Part shown: in pieces, positions 20,329 to 31,789 of the stretch
Layout: each line of letters begins with the position of its first letter
How positions within the stretch are numbered: position 1 is the stretch's first letter
Source: Strigamia acuminata
Taxonomy: Eukaryota > Arthropoda > Chilopoda > Geophilomorpha > Linotaeniidae
Assembly: GCA_949358305.1 (NCBI GenBank)
Contig: OX442314.1
Location: forward strand, 33,103,608-33,167,607
DNA length: 64,000 bases
Reading direction: 5' to 3'
Notes under the pieces: generated by a model
Told to the model about the DNA's origin: nothing
Database searches by the model: none
Seen by the model: only the letters and a program-made list of their open reading frames with translations
Translations under genes and position numbers: made by a program

Positions 20329-21280
20329 ACTCCAAGGCGGAAAATGAAATCACCTCAATCTCACATGGAGGCGAGTTACTCTTTAGTAGTGAGAATGCTG
20401 TATTTGTTCATCAATTTGCACAAGGTTTTTTTTTTTTTTTTTTTTATCATGTTTCGAGTTTGTTTTCTGTTTTCTTTTAGTGTACATGCACGTACACTAA
20501 AATTAAATCTATGTAATTAACCTTCCCATAGCCATGGTGGGTCAAAAAAATTACAGAAGTGGAAAAATCACTGTAATTCTTTTTTTCCTGAAAATTAATT
20601 AATGAGGTTAGCTTTTATTTCTCAAAAACCTTTTTTTCTTATTTTATAATGTCTTAATACAAATTGTTTTTCAATTATTATTAAGATAATTTAATATTTA
20701 TAACATAAAACACCCTTATTGTGAGCGCTGTACACCGCTTTGCCATGTGTTTGCACTTAGTGGCGTATTAAAATTAGTCCTAAAACATGTGCTTTATACA
20801 CAATATGCTGGATGGAGACTGTGGTGAAAATATGTTTTGTTATTGAGACGAGCAGAGATGTCTTTGCCAAACAGGATATGCTTCTTATCAAAGCCAATGT
20901 AACTTAATATTTTTTACAACTTTATAATTAAGTTAAACCTAATTCTTTTGTTGTTATTTACTTGTTGAGGTGAAATTATAATTCCACCATCACATCGCCA
21001 TCACACTTTCGACTATCTTAACCCGGTTATTATACGTATTGCAGTGACCCTGATGGTCACTGAGTGATTTAAGAAGAACAGTTTTATGTTTTTTATCATA
21101 ATTTGTGTGTTATATCGTGTTTTCCAAGCGTTTTATTATCTATTGGACAAAGAAAATTGAGAATTCCAGAGCAATCATCACGTTTTTCCAAATATCATTA
21201 TGCTGTATCTAAAAAGAATAAATATCACCATGTTTTATTTCACTAATAAAAAACCGACTTCTTTATTTGCACAATCATTT
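20329..21280. other. AT-rich DNA with a possible EB-type Cys-rich exon relic
   Basis: At about 20795-20905 the plus strand reads with one stop through DGDCGENMFCY and RCLCQTGYASYQSQC, the cysteine spacing of EB modules, similar to 22490-22620. Nothing else is recognised. Confidence 0.35.
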
Positions 21281-22480
21281 AATTGCACCACCTTGAGTCA
21301 CTGGAAACCAGTGCTGGAATCACCACAGCAACCAGCCCTGGATGGTGCCCAGGATGTGCATCCTGCTCCCGGATAAAGGGTTATGGCGCAATCTAAATTC
21401 GTATAAGGAGTTGTGGTGCAATTCGCCTAGGAGTTCTGGGAGAAAATTGCTCCTCAACTTCAGTTCAAGTCTCCTTTCCAAACAGTCACAACATGTCAAG
21501 TATTGCTCCAGTTCACAAACACAGTAATTATTTGATTTGTGATATTTTGCCAAAGTTCTTGGATTCACCTTGCTGCCAGGGAAAAGCAGCTAGGTTTCAT
21601 CTTGCTAGTAGGATTTACTAGCTAGATATTTGTCTTGCCATTAGGGATTCTGTGGCTAGATTTATCTTGCTCAAACAGCCAGTTTGAGCTGAGATTTCAG
21701 TGGAGTTTTGTAGCCATCTTGATTGTATCAAGGAGGGAGTTTATCTTTGCACTCAGAGCAAGGGAGTCTTAGCCTTGGACTTTAACAAGCGGGCGCCTCC
21801 TTGAGCGTTTAATCAAGAAGAAATCGAGTAGCAATACGAGATTTACTGTGTGAGACGTACGAGAGACGGACGACATCGCCGCAGCCTACGGAACCACCAC
21901 GGGACCCGAATTGCGAGACGCCGCCCGAGACGAACCACGACGACCAGCCGCCACGGAATTTCTCAGGCCCGAGAAATTACCTGAACAGCCAGCCGCCGAG
22001 GAGGAGAGTTTGCAGAAGCTTGAGTAGTGTTGAAAAGTGCGAAAGCACGTCCTTTCCGGATATCCCGGCACTATTCTCGCCATTTGCAAGTTGCGTTGTT
22101 GCCATTTGCAACAATCAAGAAGAAGTAACGAAACCACGACGTTGCAAGCCAGCCACGTCGCGGGAGAAGTTTTATTGTTTCCATTTACTAACAATTCGTA
22201 TTATTTCAACTAGTATTGTTTAATTTAACATTATTTGTATAATTAACCCAATTGGCACCCTGAATAAATAGAAATAGTCATTTTAAGTAAAGAAAGTGTA
22301 TTTTATTAAGTAAGTTAATTTTATTAGTCAGTTTTAGCCTGAGAAGGAATATTAATTTAATCATTAATATTTCTCCTCATTTGAAGTTATCTGTTTAGAA
22401 TATTAGAAGAATATTCAGGTTTTGATAAGACCCGTCGTGGCACCCGTTGTGACCTTATTTGCAAAGGTGACATTTGAGAT
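21281..22480 (+). other. Possible LTR-type remnant
   Basis: A GC-richer block (about 21770-22190) is followed by an AATAAA at 22263-22268 and AT-rich DNA. This looks like the U3/R/U5 organisation of an LTR, but I cannot find convincing paired ends or a target duplication. No ORF with a recognised domain is present. Confidence 0.25.
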
Positions 22481-22489
22481 CACAACAGT

Positions 22490-22620
22490 ATGTCTCCATG
22501 TTTTGTGAATGAAGATTGTGATCAATCATCAATTTGCAATGAAACGGAGCACGAATGTATATGTCAGCCAGGATATTTTCTTATCGAAATTCAAAGTAAT
22601 GTTGGCTGTATGTATAACAG
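22490..22620 (+). pseudogene. EB-module-like exon relic
   Basis: It encodes CFVNEDCDQSSIC and CICQPGYFL, the six-cysteine pattern of EB modules of invertebrate extracellular proteins. No continuing exons with a matching frame were found nearby. Confidence 0.35.
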
Positions 22621-22692
22621 TATATTATGGTTTATAACAGTTGTTTTTTTATTCCTTCTTAAAGTTACACATATTATTAAGTTACTGTATTA

Positions 22693-23000
22693 CTACACAT
22701 ATCTGCGCATCCTGGGATAGAGCCAATATACACCTATAGTACATCGGCAGACCTTAAAGAATTCTACCTTGGAGATGAAATTCAATTTCCCGTTCAACGG
22801 ATTGCGTTGTATCTTCATCCGTTTCATTGCATCATTCCCCATAAGCATAAATCTCATTTCATTTGAATGGATTTTTAGACTTCCTAATGGCTGTGCCTTT
22901 TTATAAGCAGTATCTATTGCCATATTTGGTCCAACTCCAATTATTACATGATCTATCCCCATTGCCTTCACCAGGGATAGGGACACGCAACTTCTGTTAG
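22693..23000 (-). pseudogene. Gypsy-like post-protease fragment, second copy
   Basis: The sequence ATAGGGACACGCAACTTCTG at about 22978-22997 repeats 19763-19782 with one difference, so this is another copy of the retroelement split at 18.6 kb. The minus ORF continues with SLSLVKAMGIDHVIIGVGPN, as expected just after a retropepsin site. Confidence 0.6.
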
Positions 23001-23454
23001 ATTATTATTATTAAACATAAATCAACTGTGTATTTATTTCACTCTCTAAAATTTGTATTAACAGGTATCAAAGTAGACATAAGCACGAATTTAATAAATT
23101 AAAGTCTGATCACATGTATTCCTGATGATGGTATGCAGAAAGGTATTTAATCAATTTATTTCAGCAATCAGTTAATTTTGCTTTGTGCCTTTGAAGAGCA
23201 ATAATTGGTGACGTTTGTAGTTTCAATGAGAATTGCAAAATTGAAAATTCAGTTTTCCGCAACCAGCACCGTGTGTGCAATTATAGTTATTTTTCTCAAA
23301 GATATGAATATAAACTTGTTTATTATTGTATTTTACGTATAAGTCTTTGTAAAAGCTTCCCCCGATTGACGAGGATCAGGTGCGAGAGCCTAGCAACCTT
23401 TTCAATTCTTTGAAAACTGTTTTTTCAATTTCTCATTGCAATTTCTCATTGCAG
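23001..23454. other. No feature seen
   Basis: AT-rich DNA ending in the acceptor TCATTGCAG of the cadherin exon. Confidence 0.35.
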
Positions 23455-24019
23455 GGCGAAAACGCCATGTTTAGGTTTCACTTGGAAGACCCTGTGGACG
23501 CGTTTGAAATAGGCAAAGTGTCGGGTTGGATAATCGTGAAAAACCAAACGCGACTGGACAGCGAGAAATATTCACAACTCGACCTCAAGGTGTTTGCGAT
23601 CGAGAAAACTCGCAGCGTCCTTGGAATTGCCGAACCGCGTTCCGCCCAAGTGGAAGTGCATCTCATTGATACCAACGACAACGATCCCGCCGTCTACCGC
23701 TTCAACGTGAGCGAAACCGCTTCCGCCGGCGCCGTCGTCGGATCAGTAAAAAATAAAATAAAACCAACGGTGAACGAATTGCTGAAATTTTTGTTTTGTT
23801 TTGTTTTACAGGTGCGAGCGGTCGACGCCGACCGAGATGAAAACGGTCGCGTGTTCTACTTCAAGTATCCGGATTCGTCGGGCTCGCCGTTCGACATCGA
23901 TCGCGAAAACAGATCCATCTTCGTCGCCAAAAGTCCGGCTGAGGTTCCTTCGGTGAAAGCGGCGAATTCACTTTATTCGTCGGCGCTGGCGATAAACCGG
24001 GAGAAGCATCCGAACGAAG
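23455..24019 (+). CDS. Cadherin-family exons, partial gene
   Basis: Two exons in one frame: 23455-23745 (97 codons, phase 0) and 23812-24019, separated by a 66-bp intron (GTAAAAA...TTTTACAG). The second ends at a GTACAC donor. The first encodes the end of one extracellular cadherin repeat with the calcium-binding linker HLIDTNDNDPAVYRF. The second starts the next repeat with RAVDADRDENGRVFY and PFDIDRENRSIFVA. DxNDN and DxD are both kept, so calcium binding is plausible. The upstream and downstream exons needed for a complete receptor are not evident nearby. The cadherin-like exons at 26.4-27.0 kb may belong to the same gene. Which cadherin it is cannot be said. Confidence 0.75.
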
Positions 24020-24480
24020 GTACACATTCAAAAACGTAGAAATCAAACCAATTGCAACTGATGACATTCATCCGATCCAATTTGACTTTCGCCGTTTCTA
24101 TCGGATTACTAGTGAGTAGTAATATATGTGATGAGACGACCTCGAAGCGGGATGTTGGCCAACTACCGGACTTGCATTTCTCGCCCTAATAAAGAATGAT
24201 CAATAATCACATGACTATCTGATAAGCGAAGAAATAATCACATGACTATTCCAAAATGCACGTATAAATGGCATATAAATGGACTTGTTCCATGGCCATG
24301 GTGCACGCCCTCCTCTAAAGTAATAAAATTAACTATTTGAGACAGGAGAAACCGAGCACCCCATTCCAACCCTTTAATCACCATATTGCAGACAGGAAAG
24401 AGAGAATCTATCGCCGATTTTCTCCCCCTCCCCAGTGACGTCATCCCCTTCAGAGAGACGCCTTCCTGTCTAGAAGGACC
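24020..24480. other. No feature seen
   Basis: Sequence between the cadherin exon and the hairpin chain. Nothing is recognised. Confidence 0.35.
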
Positions 24481-24520
24481 CGACTCCCCCTGAAGCTCAG
24501 AGAAGTATATTAGTCACGCC

Positions 24521-25535
24521 CCCAATTTAAAGGGCGAGTTAAAGACGGCTTAACCCGTCTAGCACACTGTTATGACTGGTTGCATAACCGTTGTGCTCCC
24601 CTAGTGTTACTTAGTGGCCCTACCCCTGGGTATTTAAGGGCTCACACTAGCTTATTTGCCTTTGTTGCATTACCTTTGATATTTGACCTTAAACATTTAT
24701 TGATTGAAGCCTTCTGGTTGATACAATTATGTTGTGCGTCAATTTCATTGGCGCACAGGCAAGCGTTGTTGTTTGGCCCTACACGCAACGGCACAATTAC
24801 TAGATGAGTAAACAAGTACTAGTACTAACCGTAAAGACTTTGCTGCCTGGTTAAGTTCCACGGCGAGTCAGAGTGGCCATGGAGGAGGAGATAGGTTTTG
24901 TTGCCGGCATCTGGACGTTTCTGCCGTGGAGACGTTGAGAAACCCACCCACCAAAGGTAAACCGTTCCTTTTTACTTTGCTTTACTCATGGTGTCTAGAA
25001 TACTGGCCATAGTTATTGCTATTCTCTTAGCCCTTCCTTATGTACCGTAGTGTCTAAGTATACTGGCCATGGCGTGCACCTTGCTAATACTTATGGTTGA
25101 TCGGTATTACTACTCACAATGTCTAGTTCGCTGGTTGTGAGTCCGCCAAATGTCAGTGAAAGGTGGCTAACTAGTGTTCTGGCCTAGTTTGTCTTTTCCG
25201 ATTTACCACTCATCTTCCAGCGCTCGCTGCTTATTCCGTAAGACCAAGGGTGTCCAAGTATACTGGCCCTTGTGTTCACTTCTTCACCCCACGGTTTAAC
25301 CTGCTTACCTGTGTTGAGCGACGTGGGATTACTTTTATTCTTCCCTTAACATTTACATACCTAGCTTTGCCTTTCTGATCCGGACCTAGCGGTCAGAAGG
25401 GGTTATTTGTGACGGGACCAGAGTCACAAAGAACCGCTTATGCAATCAATCCACCTGTCCAAGTATTGTTGATGTTGCCCACGGATAAGATATGGCAGTC
25501 TTATCATCACCGTCGATTTGCTAGTTAGCTCAATT
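24521..25535. repeat. Dense chain of consecutive hairpins
   Basis: Short inverted repeats follow one another with little space. Examples: GACGG/CCGTC and AGCAC...GTGCT (24543-24597), CTAGTGT/ACACTAG (24601-24650), TGTGCG/CGCACA (24733-24757), TAATAC/GTATTA (25085-25109), CCCACG/CGTGGG (25288-25327), CTTTCTGA/TCAGAAGG (25371-25400), TTTGTGAC/GTCACAAA inside GGTT/AACC (25401-25434), and ACGG.TAAGA/TCTTA...CCGT (25481-25513). Some pairs use G-T. There is no ORF. Five members share a conserved core (24984-25272). Confidence 0.6.
24984..25272 (+). repeat. Five copies of a bulged-hairpin motif
   Basis: Copies at 24984-25013, 25041-25078, 25112-25142, 25169-25189 and 25245-25272. Four share the core TGT-CYA(A)G-4 nt-CTGG, with tetranucleotides AATA, TATA, TTCG and TATA; the fourth in order is shortened to TGTTCTGG. 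The core would fold as a small hairpin with a TGT bulge on the 5' side. The outer stems differ completely but still pair: ACTcATGG/CCATAGT, ACTCACAA/TTGTGAGT, AACTAG/CTAGTT and CAAGGG/CCCTTG; the second copy pairs less well. Confidence 0.7.
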
Positions 25536-26277
25536 GATGTGTTTTATTAGTTAAGACTACAGAGTGTTGTTAGTTGGTAACAATGGATCTGTGTTATGTC
25601 AGTGTAATGGTGCTAAATAGTATTGTGAAACCCCGTTGGAAAATACCCATTATGTCTCGTAATTCTGTCAGCGTAATGTCAAATCTTAGTATTTGTATAA
25701 TTGTTTGAGTGAGGTATTTAAACTCCCTCCCTCCGTACTCAATGAGTATATCCTGTCAAAGCGCTGATAAATATATGTTAGTTTGATTGTTACGTGAGCT
25801 TATTAATATTCGGCCTAATTGACCATGAATAAATGGTGATTGTTATGTTTTGATAAATATTGTGTTTGCTCATTCCTTTATATTTACTCATATATCAATC
25901 TATTAATTACGTCAGCTGTTGCTTATATATTGATCATTCGAATGCTGTGCTATTTACTTATTCCTAATTGTTACGAAGTCAGATCCCTTCTTATTTAATT
26001 GTTTACTTGTGTTTCAATGAGGCCGACAAGAGTGAAGAACTACACAGTTCTCCCCTCTTGTGACGACACAGACATTCCTCCCAAGGCCAGAGCCTTGGAA
26101 TGTTCTATGGATGGCCATCTGTCTCCTTCTATGGCACTCCATTTCCGTGGAGTCAATCCTGTCGCCATCTTTCCTTTTGCTGCTGTTCATATGAACTATG
26201 GAAGACTAATGCTAGTCCCCTGTTATTAGTAATCTATGGTCGTGGTATGTTTTGATAAGCTAGGTCTTCCCGTCACA
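25408..26277 (+). repeat. Probable LTR-like unit with TGTGACGGG/CCCGTCACA ends
   Basis: The ends form a 9-bp inverted repeat with TG...CA termini, like the solo LTR at 52744-54333 (TGTGACG/CGTCACA). It is preceded by a purine-rich AGAAGGGG. AATAAATGG at about 25829 and TGTTATGTTTTGA downstream resemble the AATAAATGTTAT...TTTTGAGAAA of the other two LTRs. The flanks TATT and TATA match at three of four bases, so the target duplication is not proved. Strong hairpins continue inside (ACATTC/GAATGT around CCAAGG/CCTTGG at 26071-26104, ACTCCA/TGGAGT at 26136-26153). Confidence 0.5.
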
Positions 26278-26442
26278 TATATAATTTATTTATTTCAATT
26301 GATTTTATTTTTTTCGCGTAGTTATTCGTTCACGGCATCGTGTGCATTTCGGTTTCAGCCGAAATAAGAAGTCTCATTTATAAAAATTTTCAATTCATAT
26401 AATTTTTTTTAAAATACTAATTTTATTTTTATATGATTATAG

Positions 26443-27284
26443 ATGCGTGGATTATTTTACGCTCTTATGTTGTTTGCGTTTACCAGGGCGGAAATATACT
26501 GCGGAACTTTGGTTTATCATTCATGGAATTTGGCATTTGAATCGTCGATGGTAACCCCAACAACAAACCGTAGGATTTCCGCAATTCCACGGATAACACC
26601 GAGGGATCCCGCAAGCACATCGGTCAAAAAAGCAGTAAAAACTCCCTGCCTGTATCGTCGGTCTAAACGACTAAGACGACAGACGCAGGACGAGAACAAC
26701 AACGCTCCGACATTTATGGAGATGCCCAGCTAATTGCGCAAGTCGGGGAGAATCTACTGGCGGGTATGGTCGTAACCACGGCGATGACCAGAGACCCAGA
26801 CTCCAATTTGGTGCTCAGGTTTTCACTGGACGACAAGAATGGCACAGTGCCGTTTCAAATACACTCTCAAACGTATTTATTTTATTTTATTTTGTTTTTC
26901 TTTATTAAAATTTGATTTAAAATTATCCGTTCGTTAGAGAGGTGGTCACCACCCGGTCTACCTTGGACTTTGAAACCGTCGAAGAGTACAATGTGGACAT
27001 CTCCGTGACCATCATCCAGAGACAGACTGACCGGTTGGATTCAGCGTCACCCAAACGAGACGAACACTTCTTGGGTTCCCGCTGGAGTTTTCGGCGCTCG
27101 ACCCAAATGTCTTCCGGGCATCGACCGAGGCAGAGCACGATGGCCTACTCCAACCGCGATCGTCACGTCTGCGACCGTCCCAACGAAGGTCACTACAACT
27201 GTAGCTCCACAGGCACAGTTCGATATTTCATCGGCCGGAACCGAGCCACTGCCCAAGACAACGTTCCTTGTCTCAAAGCCTATT
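26443..27284 (+). pseudogene. Cadherin-like exons with a 1-nt frameshift
   Basis: An exon ending at 26872 contains QDENNNAPTF, then a frame change of one base near 26716, then AQVGENLLAGMVVTTAMTRD and PDSNLVLRFSLDDKNG, typical of the start of a cadherin repeat. After an intron (GTATTT...GTTAG) the exon from 26938 continues in phase with EVVTTRSTLDFETVEEYNVD. The frame then degrades. It may be part of the gene at 23.4 kb or a decayed copy. The basic N-terminal part of the first exon is not cadherin-like. Confidence 0.55.
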
Positions 27285-29792
27285 AAAGAATCGGCTTTTA
27301 AAAAGTTATTAAGGGTATACCCCTATTTTAACTACACATCCAGCACGCGGACATTACTGTTTAATGACAGTTTGTGAGAGCATTTTCTCATGTTCCCATG
27401 CTAACACTTGTTTAAGCCTTTTCATGGCATGCGGTATTGTTGTAAGAATGAGATGCTGTTTGATTAAGTGCAATCATTATTCTAAGTTTTGTTTGTTCGC
27501 ATCATTTGTATTATTAAATCAGTAAAGGACTTGAATTCACACAGATCAGTTGTGTTTCTTGAGTCTCCTGAACCCCAGCTTTTAAGACCCCTTTTTGGTC
27601 AGTGCTGTTAGTCTCCTCCAACCACTTCCTCCTGCGGTCGACTCTGACGCATGACTGACGCATGACTGACCTGGGTAGCGGGTTAGGTCAGTCATGCGTG
27701 GACAAAACCAACCTCACCCCTCCCCCACTTCTTCTGCCACTCCAAGTGCAAGACAGACAAGTGGTGACCATCCACCACTACAGTAAAATCTGCTAAAGAG
27801 TTTGAGTGGTTAGAAAACTACATTCGGCTCTGAGAACCTGCGATACTCCACTGTCGACTTCTCAGAGCGAGAATTGAGCCCGAATACGGGCTTTATCAAC
27901 GAACAATGATGTGCAAGTTAGGCTTCATGTCAACCCTGGGCTGAGCTCAGGACCGTGCTTGGGCTTGGACCTACAGAATACACCGTCTACCGAATCATTA
28001 ACCCAAGCAACAACCCAACAGACACGCTGCCCCACACATCGGAAGTGATGCCCGTCGCACCTCCCGAAGTGGTCCAATCGATGGGCCACTCCTGAAAAGG
28101 AATCGTACGTTCTTTTTCCCCTTTTTGAATTCATTTAAAAATGGGAGGAATGTGATCTCTATTGTTTTATTTGTTTGCAATAAATTATCACCACTTAGAA
28201 ATATTTGTAAAATTTTAGTTTGTTTGGTATAAACTTTGTTTTTGTTTTGACATTGACAGTAATGCCATTAAATTTACAATATAATGCATATTTTTTTTCG
28301 TATTGCTCATTTTCAGCCAATACATCAGATAGTAGATAGTGAAATATGGCCTATAATAATTTGTAAGTAAACTGCTAGTATAAAATATAATTAAACTGCA
28401 TATCTGACCACCTACATTGCCACCCATTTGCGCTGATATGTGATTATTTATACACACTGGAGGAGGATGTGTGTTTTCGCCAGATCAAAACAAATTTAAG
28501 AATTTTTTAAATTGCTTTGGTTACACAAACTGTTGAATTTTGATATTTGTCTTATGCTAGCAACAAGAAATACATTTAAACAAGTCAGCGTGACATCGAA
28601 AATTGCATACGGCAATGACTGCTATCATATTGGGTTGACATGTGATTTGTAAAATGGATTATTACCCAGATGGCTAATATTGCATGAGGCAGGATGGTAA
28701 TTTGTTGATTATTTTTGTCGTTTTCATATTTATTTATTTGTAGTTAGTGAAACACCATCAATTGCTGAACCAAATCCTCTAGATTCCTACAGTCCAAATC
28801 CACCCCAGTGAAGTGAACCTAAAACACCGATTTCAGGGATAATATCGAATGAAATAAGTGATCTCTGAAGCAGATTTAAACCACGGGGAGCCAACTTCCA
28901 AGCCACGAGTCGAATTCACGGTTAGAAAGGAGGAAGAAACTGGACAACCCCACTTGCTTTACCCTAGTTCTACGACGTGAAGAAAATAACAGAGAGCAAT
29001 GAAGCAAATAGATTCCTTTGACATGAAAATAAAATGTTCTTATTTGTAATCTGTCAATTCAGAGTTGGATTATTGGTAAAGGTATTTAGCATTTAGCTGT
29101 ATTTAGTGTATCCTCTGCAGCTCCAGTATTGGGTTTCAAATTTTCAGTGTTTGGGTTGGCCTTTTACACAGTATGCTAGGTCAGATATTTCTGATGGGGC
29201 TGCGCAAATACCTTACAGAAAATGATATATCCCAAGATTGAATAAGCAGGTAAATATATGGGTGTTTAAGACACAAAAGAAATATATCATTAATTCTTTA
29301 TACCAAGAGTCACTTCGAGGAACCATTAAACCTAACCACCACCATTATAATTTAAGTGTCAACTCCAAGCTGCTGGGGCCACATGTCAAAGATTTATATA
29401 TTTCAATTTGGGAGTAAAAGTACATTCTATTGTTAATGGTCTCTACAAACTTATGAATCTATCCAAACACAGAGCAATTAAGTTATGGTCAGTGGTCACA
29501 TCAATGCTCAAAACAAGATCATTGACACAACTCAACTTAGAAAAAGGTGACGCATAGCTAATTCCATCATAAACACCAAACCAAACCAAAACAAAACAAA
29601 ACCAGTACACTTCCAAAAGAATTGACACTATTCAATGGAGCCAAAAGTCATTCTTCACTACAACATCAACACACCAGAAAGTAATGTCAATGGTGCAATA
29701 GGCGAGGTCGGATGTAGGATATAGACATGAATGGAAAATAAAAAATGTTAATTAACCAGAAATCATAAAATAACACCATTTCTGATAAATGC
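27285..29792. other. Gene-poor stretch with one strong hairpin
   Basis: A 14-bp perfect stem ACGCATGACTGACC/GGTCAGTCATGCGT lies at 27658-27699, preceded by a partial tandem copy of the left arm. A short open exon-like piece at 27973-28095 (after GACCTACAG, reading EYTVYRIINPSN to a stop) and another at 28742-28811 might be terminal exons, but with no recognised domain. The rest shows nothing. Confidence 0.4.
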
Positions 29793-30502
29793 TGTGACAA
29801 ATTAATATGGCTATAAATGCCTATTGTGCCATTATGACGGTAATTTTACTGTATTTGCTTGTAAAACTGATAAGAGTCCTGAATAAAGTTATTTATGATG
29901 TTTCAGAAGCAGAGTTGTTATATTAATAAATATTAATTAACATTACTTCGTGATATCAAAGTATCACGGCCAAAAGTGCGAGATTTCGTCTGCTAAAAAC
30001 CGCATTCGTCAATGCGGAATGTCGCCACTAGATGGCGCTATCGCAAATCAGCGGTAAATTCGAAATACGGAATTAAATGAATAACAAGGAATATATATTA
30101 AATAAGTATTTAATATATTCACTTAGATTATTTTACTTGACAATAATATAAAGTTATATTATTGTATTGAATGATTGGAAGAAAGAATTGGTCACATTCT
30201 TGAAATAGTGACCATGCAGATTAAAGGATTAATGTGTGACTTGGGAATGTGTCCTGGGTATCCACTTCCCGTCCCCGGTATCCATTTCCTGTTTCATGTC
30301 AAGGAATTAGCATAATCCGAATTATGTTCCTCCGTATCCACTTCCTGTATCACGGGATTGGCGGGATTCATGGAACCCATGTTCCAATTGGATAAGTGGT
30401 CAAATCACTTAATCCAATCCAAGATATATATTTCCTGAACACAGGAAGTTAGGACAGTTGGTCAGTTGCATTTAGTTCTTGGTTCTAGTCTTGGGTAATT
30501 AT

Positions 30503-30606
30503 TATATGTATTTTATACGGTATTTGGTATATGTATTTTATACGGTATTTGGTATATGTATTTTATACGGTATTTGGTATATGTATTTTGTACGGTATTT
30601 AGTATG
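30503..30606. repeat. 25-bp tandem repeat
   Basis: Four copies of TATATGTATTTTATACGGTATTTGG, the last one with single changes, inside the LTR-like unit. Confidence 0.85.
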
Positions 30607-30759
30607 TGCTTAGTTATTTGGTTTCTTGTGGATGGTTTAGTCTCTTGAAACCGCGCATTGTTCTGCTGAATAATGCATTCGACCGATTGAGGATACCAGC
30701 TTTGTGCGTACGGTGTTCTCGTGGTCGGACAATAGACCCAGGTAGCATTAAATATTGGC

Positions 30760-31130
30760 GCAACATTGGCCCAATATTTGCTAAAATATTGGGCCAATGT
30801 TGGGACACAATATTGGGCCAATGTCGGGATGTAAGAAAACGCCAGATTGGCCCAATATTGTTTCCCAATATTGGGCCAATAATCGTAACCAATATTGGGC
30901 CAATATTTTGAACCAATATTGGGCCAATCTGGCGTTTTCTTACATCCCGACATTGGTCCAATATTGTGTGCCAACATTGGGCCAATACTCGTAACCAATA
31001 TTGGGCCAATATTTTGAACCAATATTGGGCTAATCTGGCGTTTTCTTACATCCCGACATTGGCCCAATATTGTGTGCCAACATTGGGCCAATACTCATAA
31101 CCAATATTGGGCCAATCTGGTGTTTTCTTA
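30760..31130. repeat. Inverted-repeat block of CCAATATTGG units
   Basis: About 65 bp around AATGTCGGGATGTAAGAAAA (30818-30837) recurs inverted near 30925-30960 and again near 31035-31065. Between them CCAATATTGGGCCAAT units alternate. Nearly every repeat is itself palindromic. Confidence 0.8.
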
Positions 31131-31789
31131 CATCTTGACATTTATTGGACCAATATTGGTCTAATATTAAACAGGCCAATCGTGGACCATTATTTCTAAT
31201 CATTTACAGAAAATATTAAAATTTTCAGTGTTTATTAATGGCAAAAAAAAACAGTGAAAACCTTATATAAAATCCAATGAAAATTAATCCCATAAAAAAT
31301 TTCTTAGAAATTTTATAGAAATCATCAGAAAAGGCCTTGTTAAAACTTTGTAAAAGTCAAACATTGGAGTATTCATCCACAGCTACAATATAAAAGTAAA
31401 GCAAAATCTGCAGAAGGCAGTTATACAAACTCGCATCAATTGCGATGGTGTTCCAATCATTAGATGAATAATTAAAATAAAAAATTAAAGAATTTGGTAC
31501 AACTTTTTATTTCATCTGACTCTAGCAATGATAAATTAATTAAGTGTTGAAGTATAAATGATAAAACCTCCATGCTAAAGAAATATACATTATTTTGGTT
31601 GGAATCCAGACATTGTTCCAGACTTTTACAAAATGATCAAAAATGCATTTTTTGGCATAAAAATTTATGTTCTCAATATTTCAGCCTAATTTTTAGAGAC
31701 AAGTGTAAAAAACACTGAGGAATTCAAAAATTTGGTCAGTTTTTGATAATTCCAATTTCTAAGTGACCGTGGCCAGATTGATCCATTAT

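Noticed and set aside
21539-22486. LTR bounded by TGTGA at 21539 and TCACA near 22482
   Set aside because: The flanking bases do not form a target duplication and no polypurine tract precedes it.
24984-25272. Hammerhead ribozyme
   Set aside because: The catalytic boxes CUGANGA and GAAA in the required order are not present.
28742-28811. Terminal exon reading VSETPSIAEPNPLDSY to a stop
   Set aside because: Too short, no domain and no linked upstream exon.
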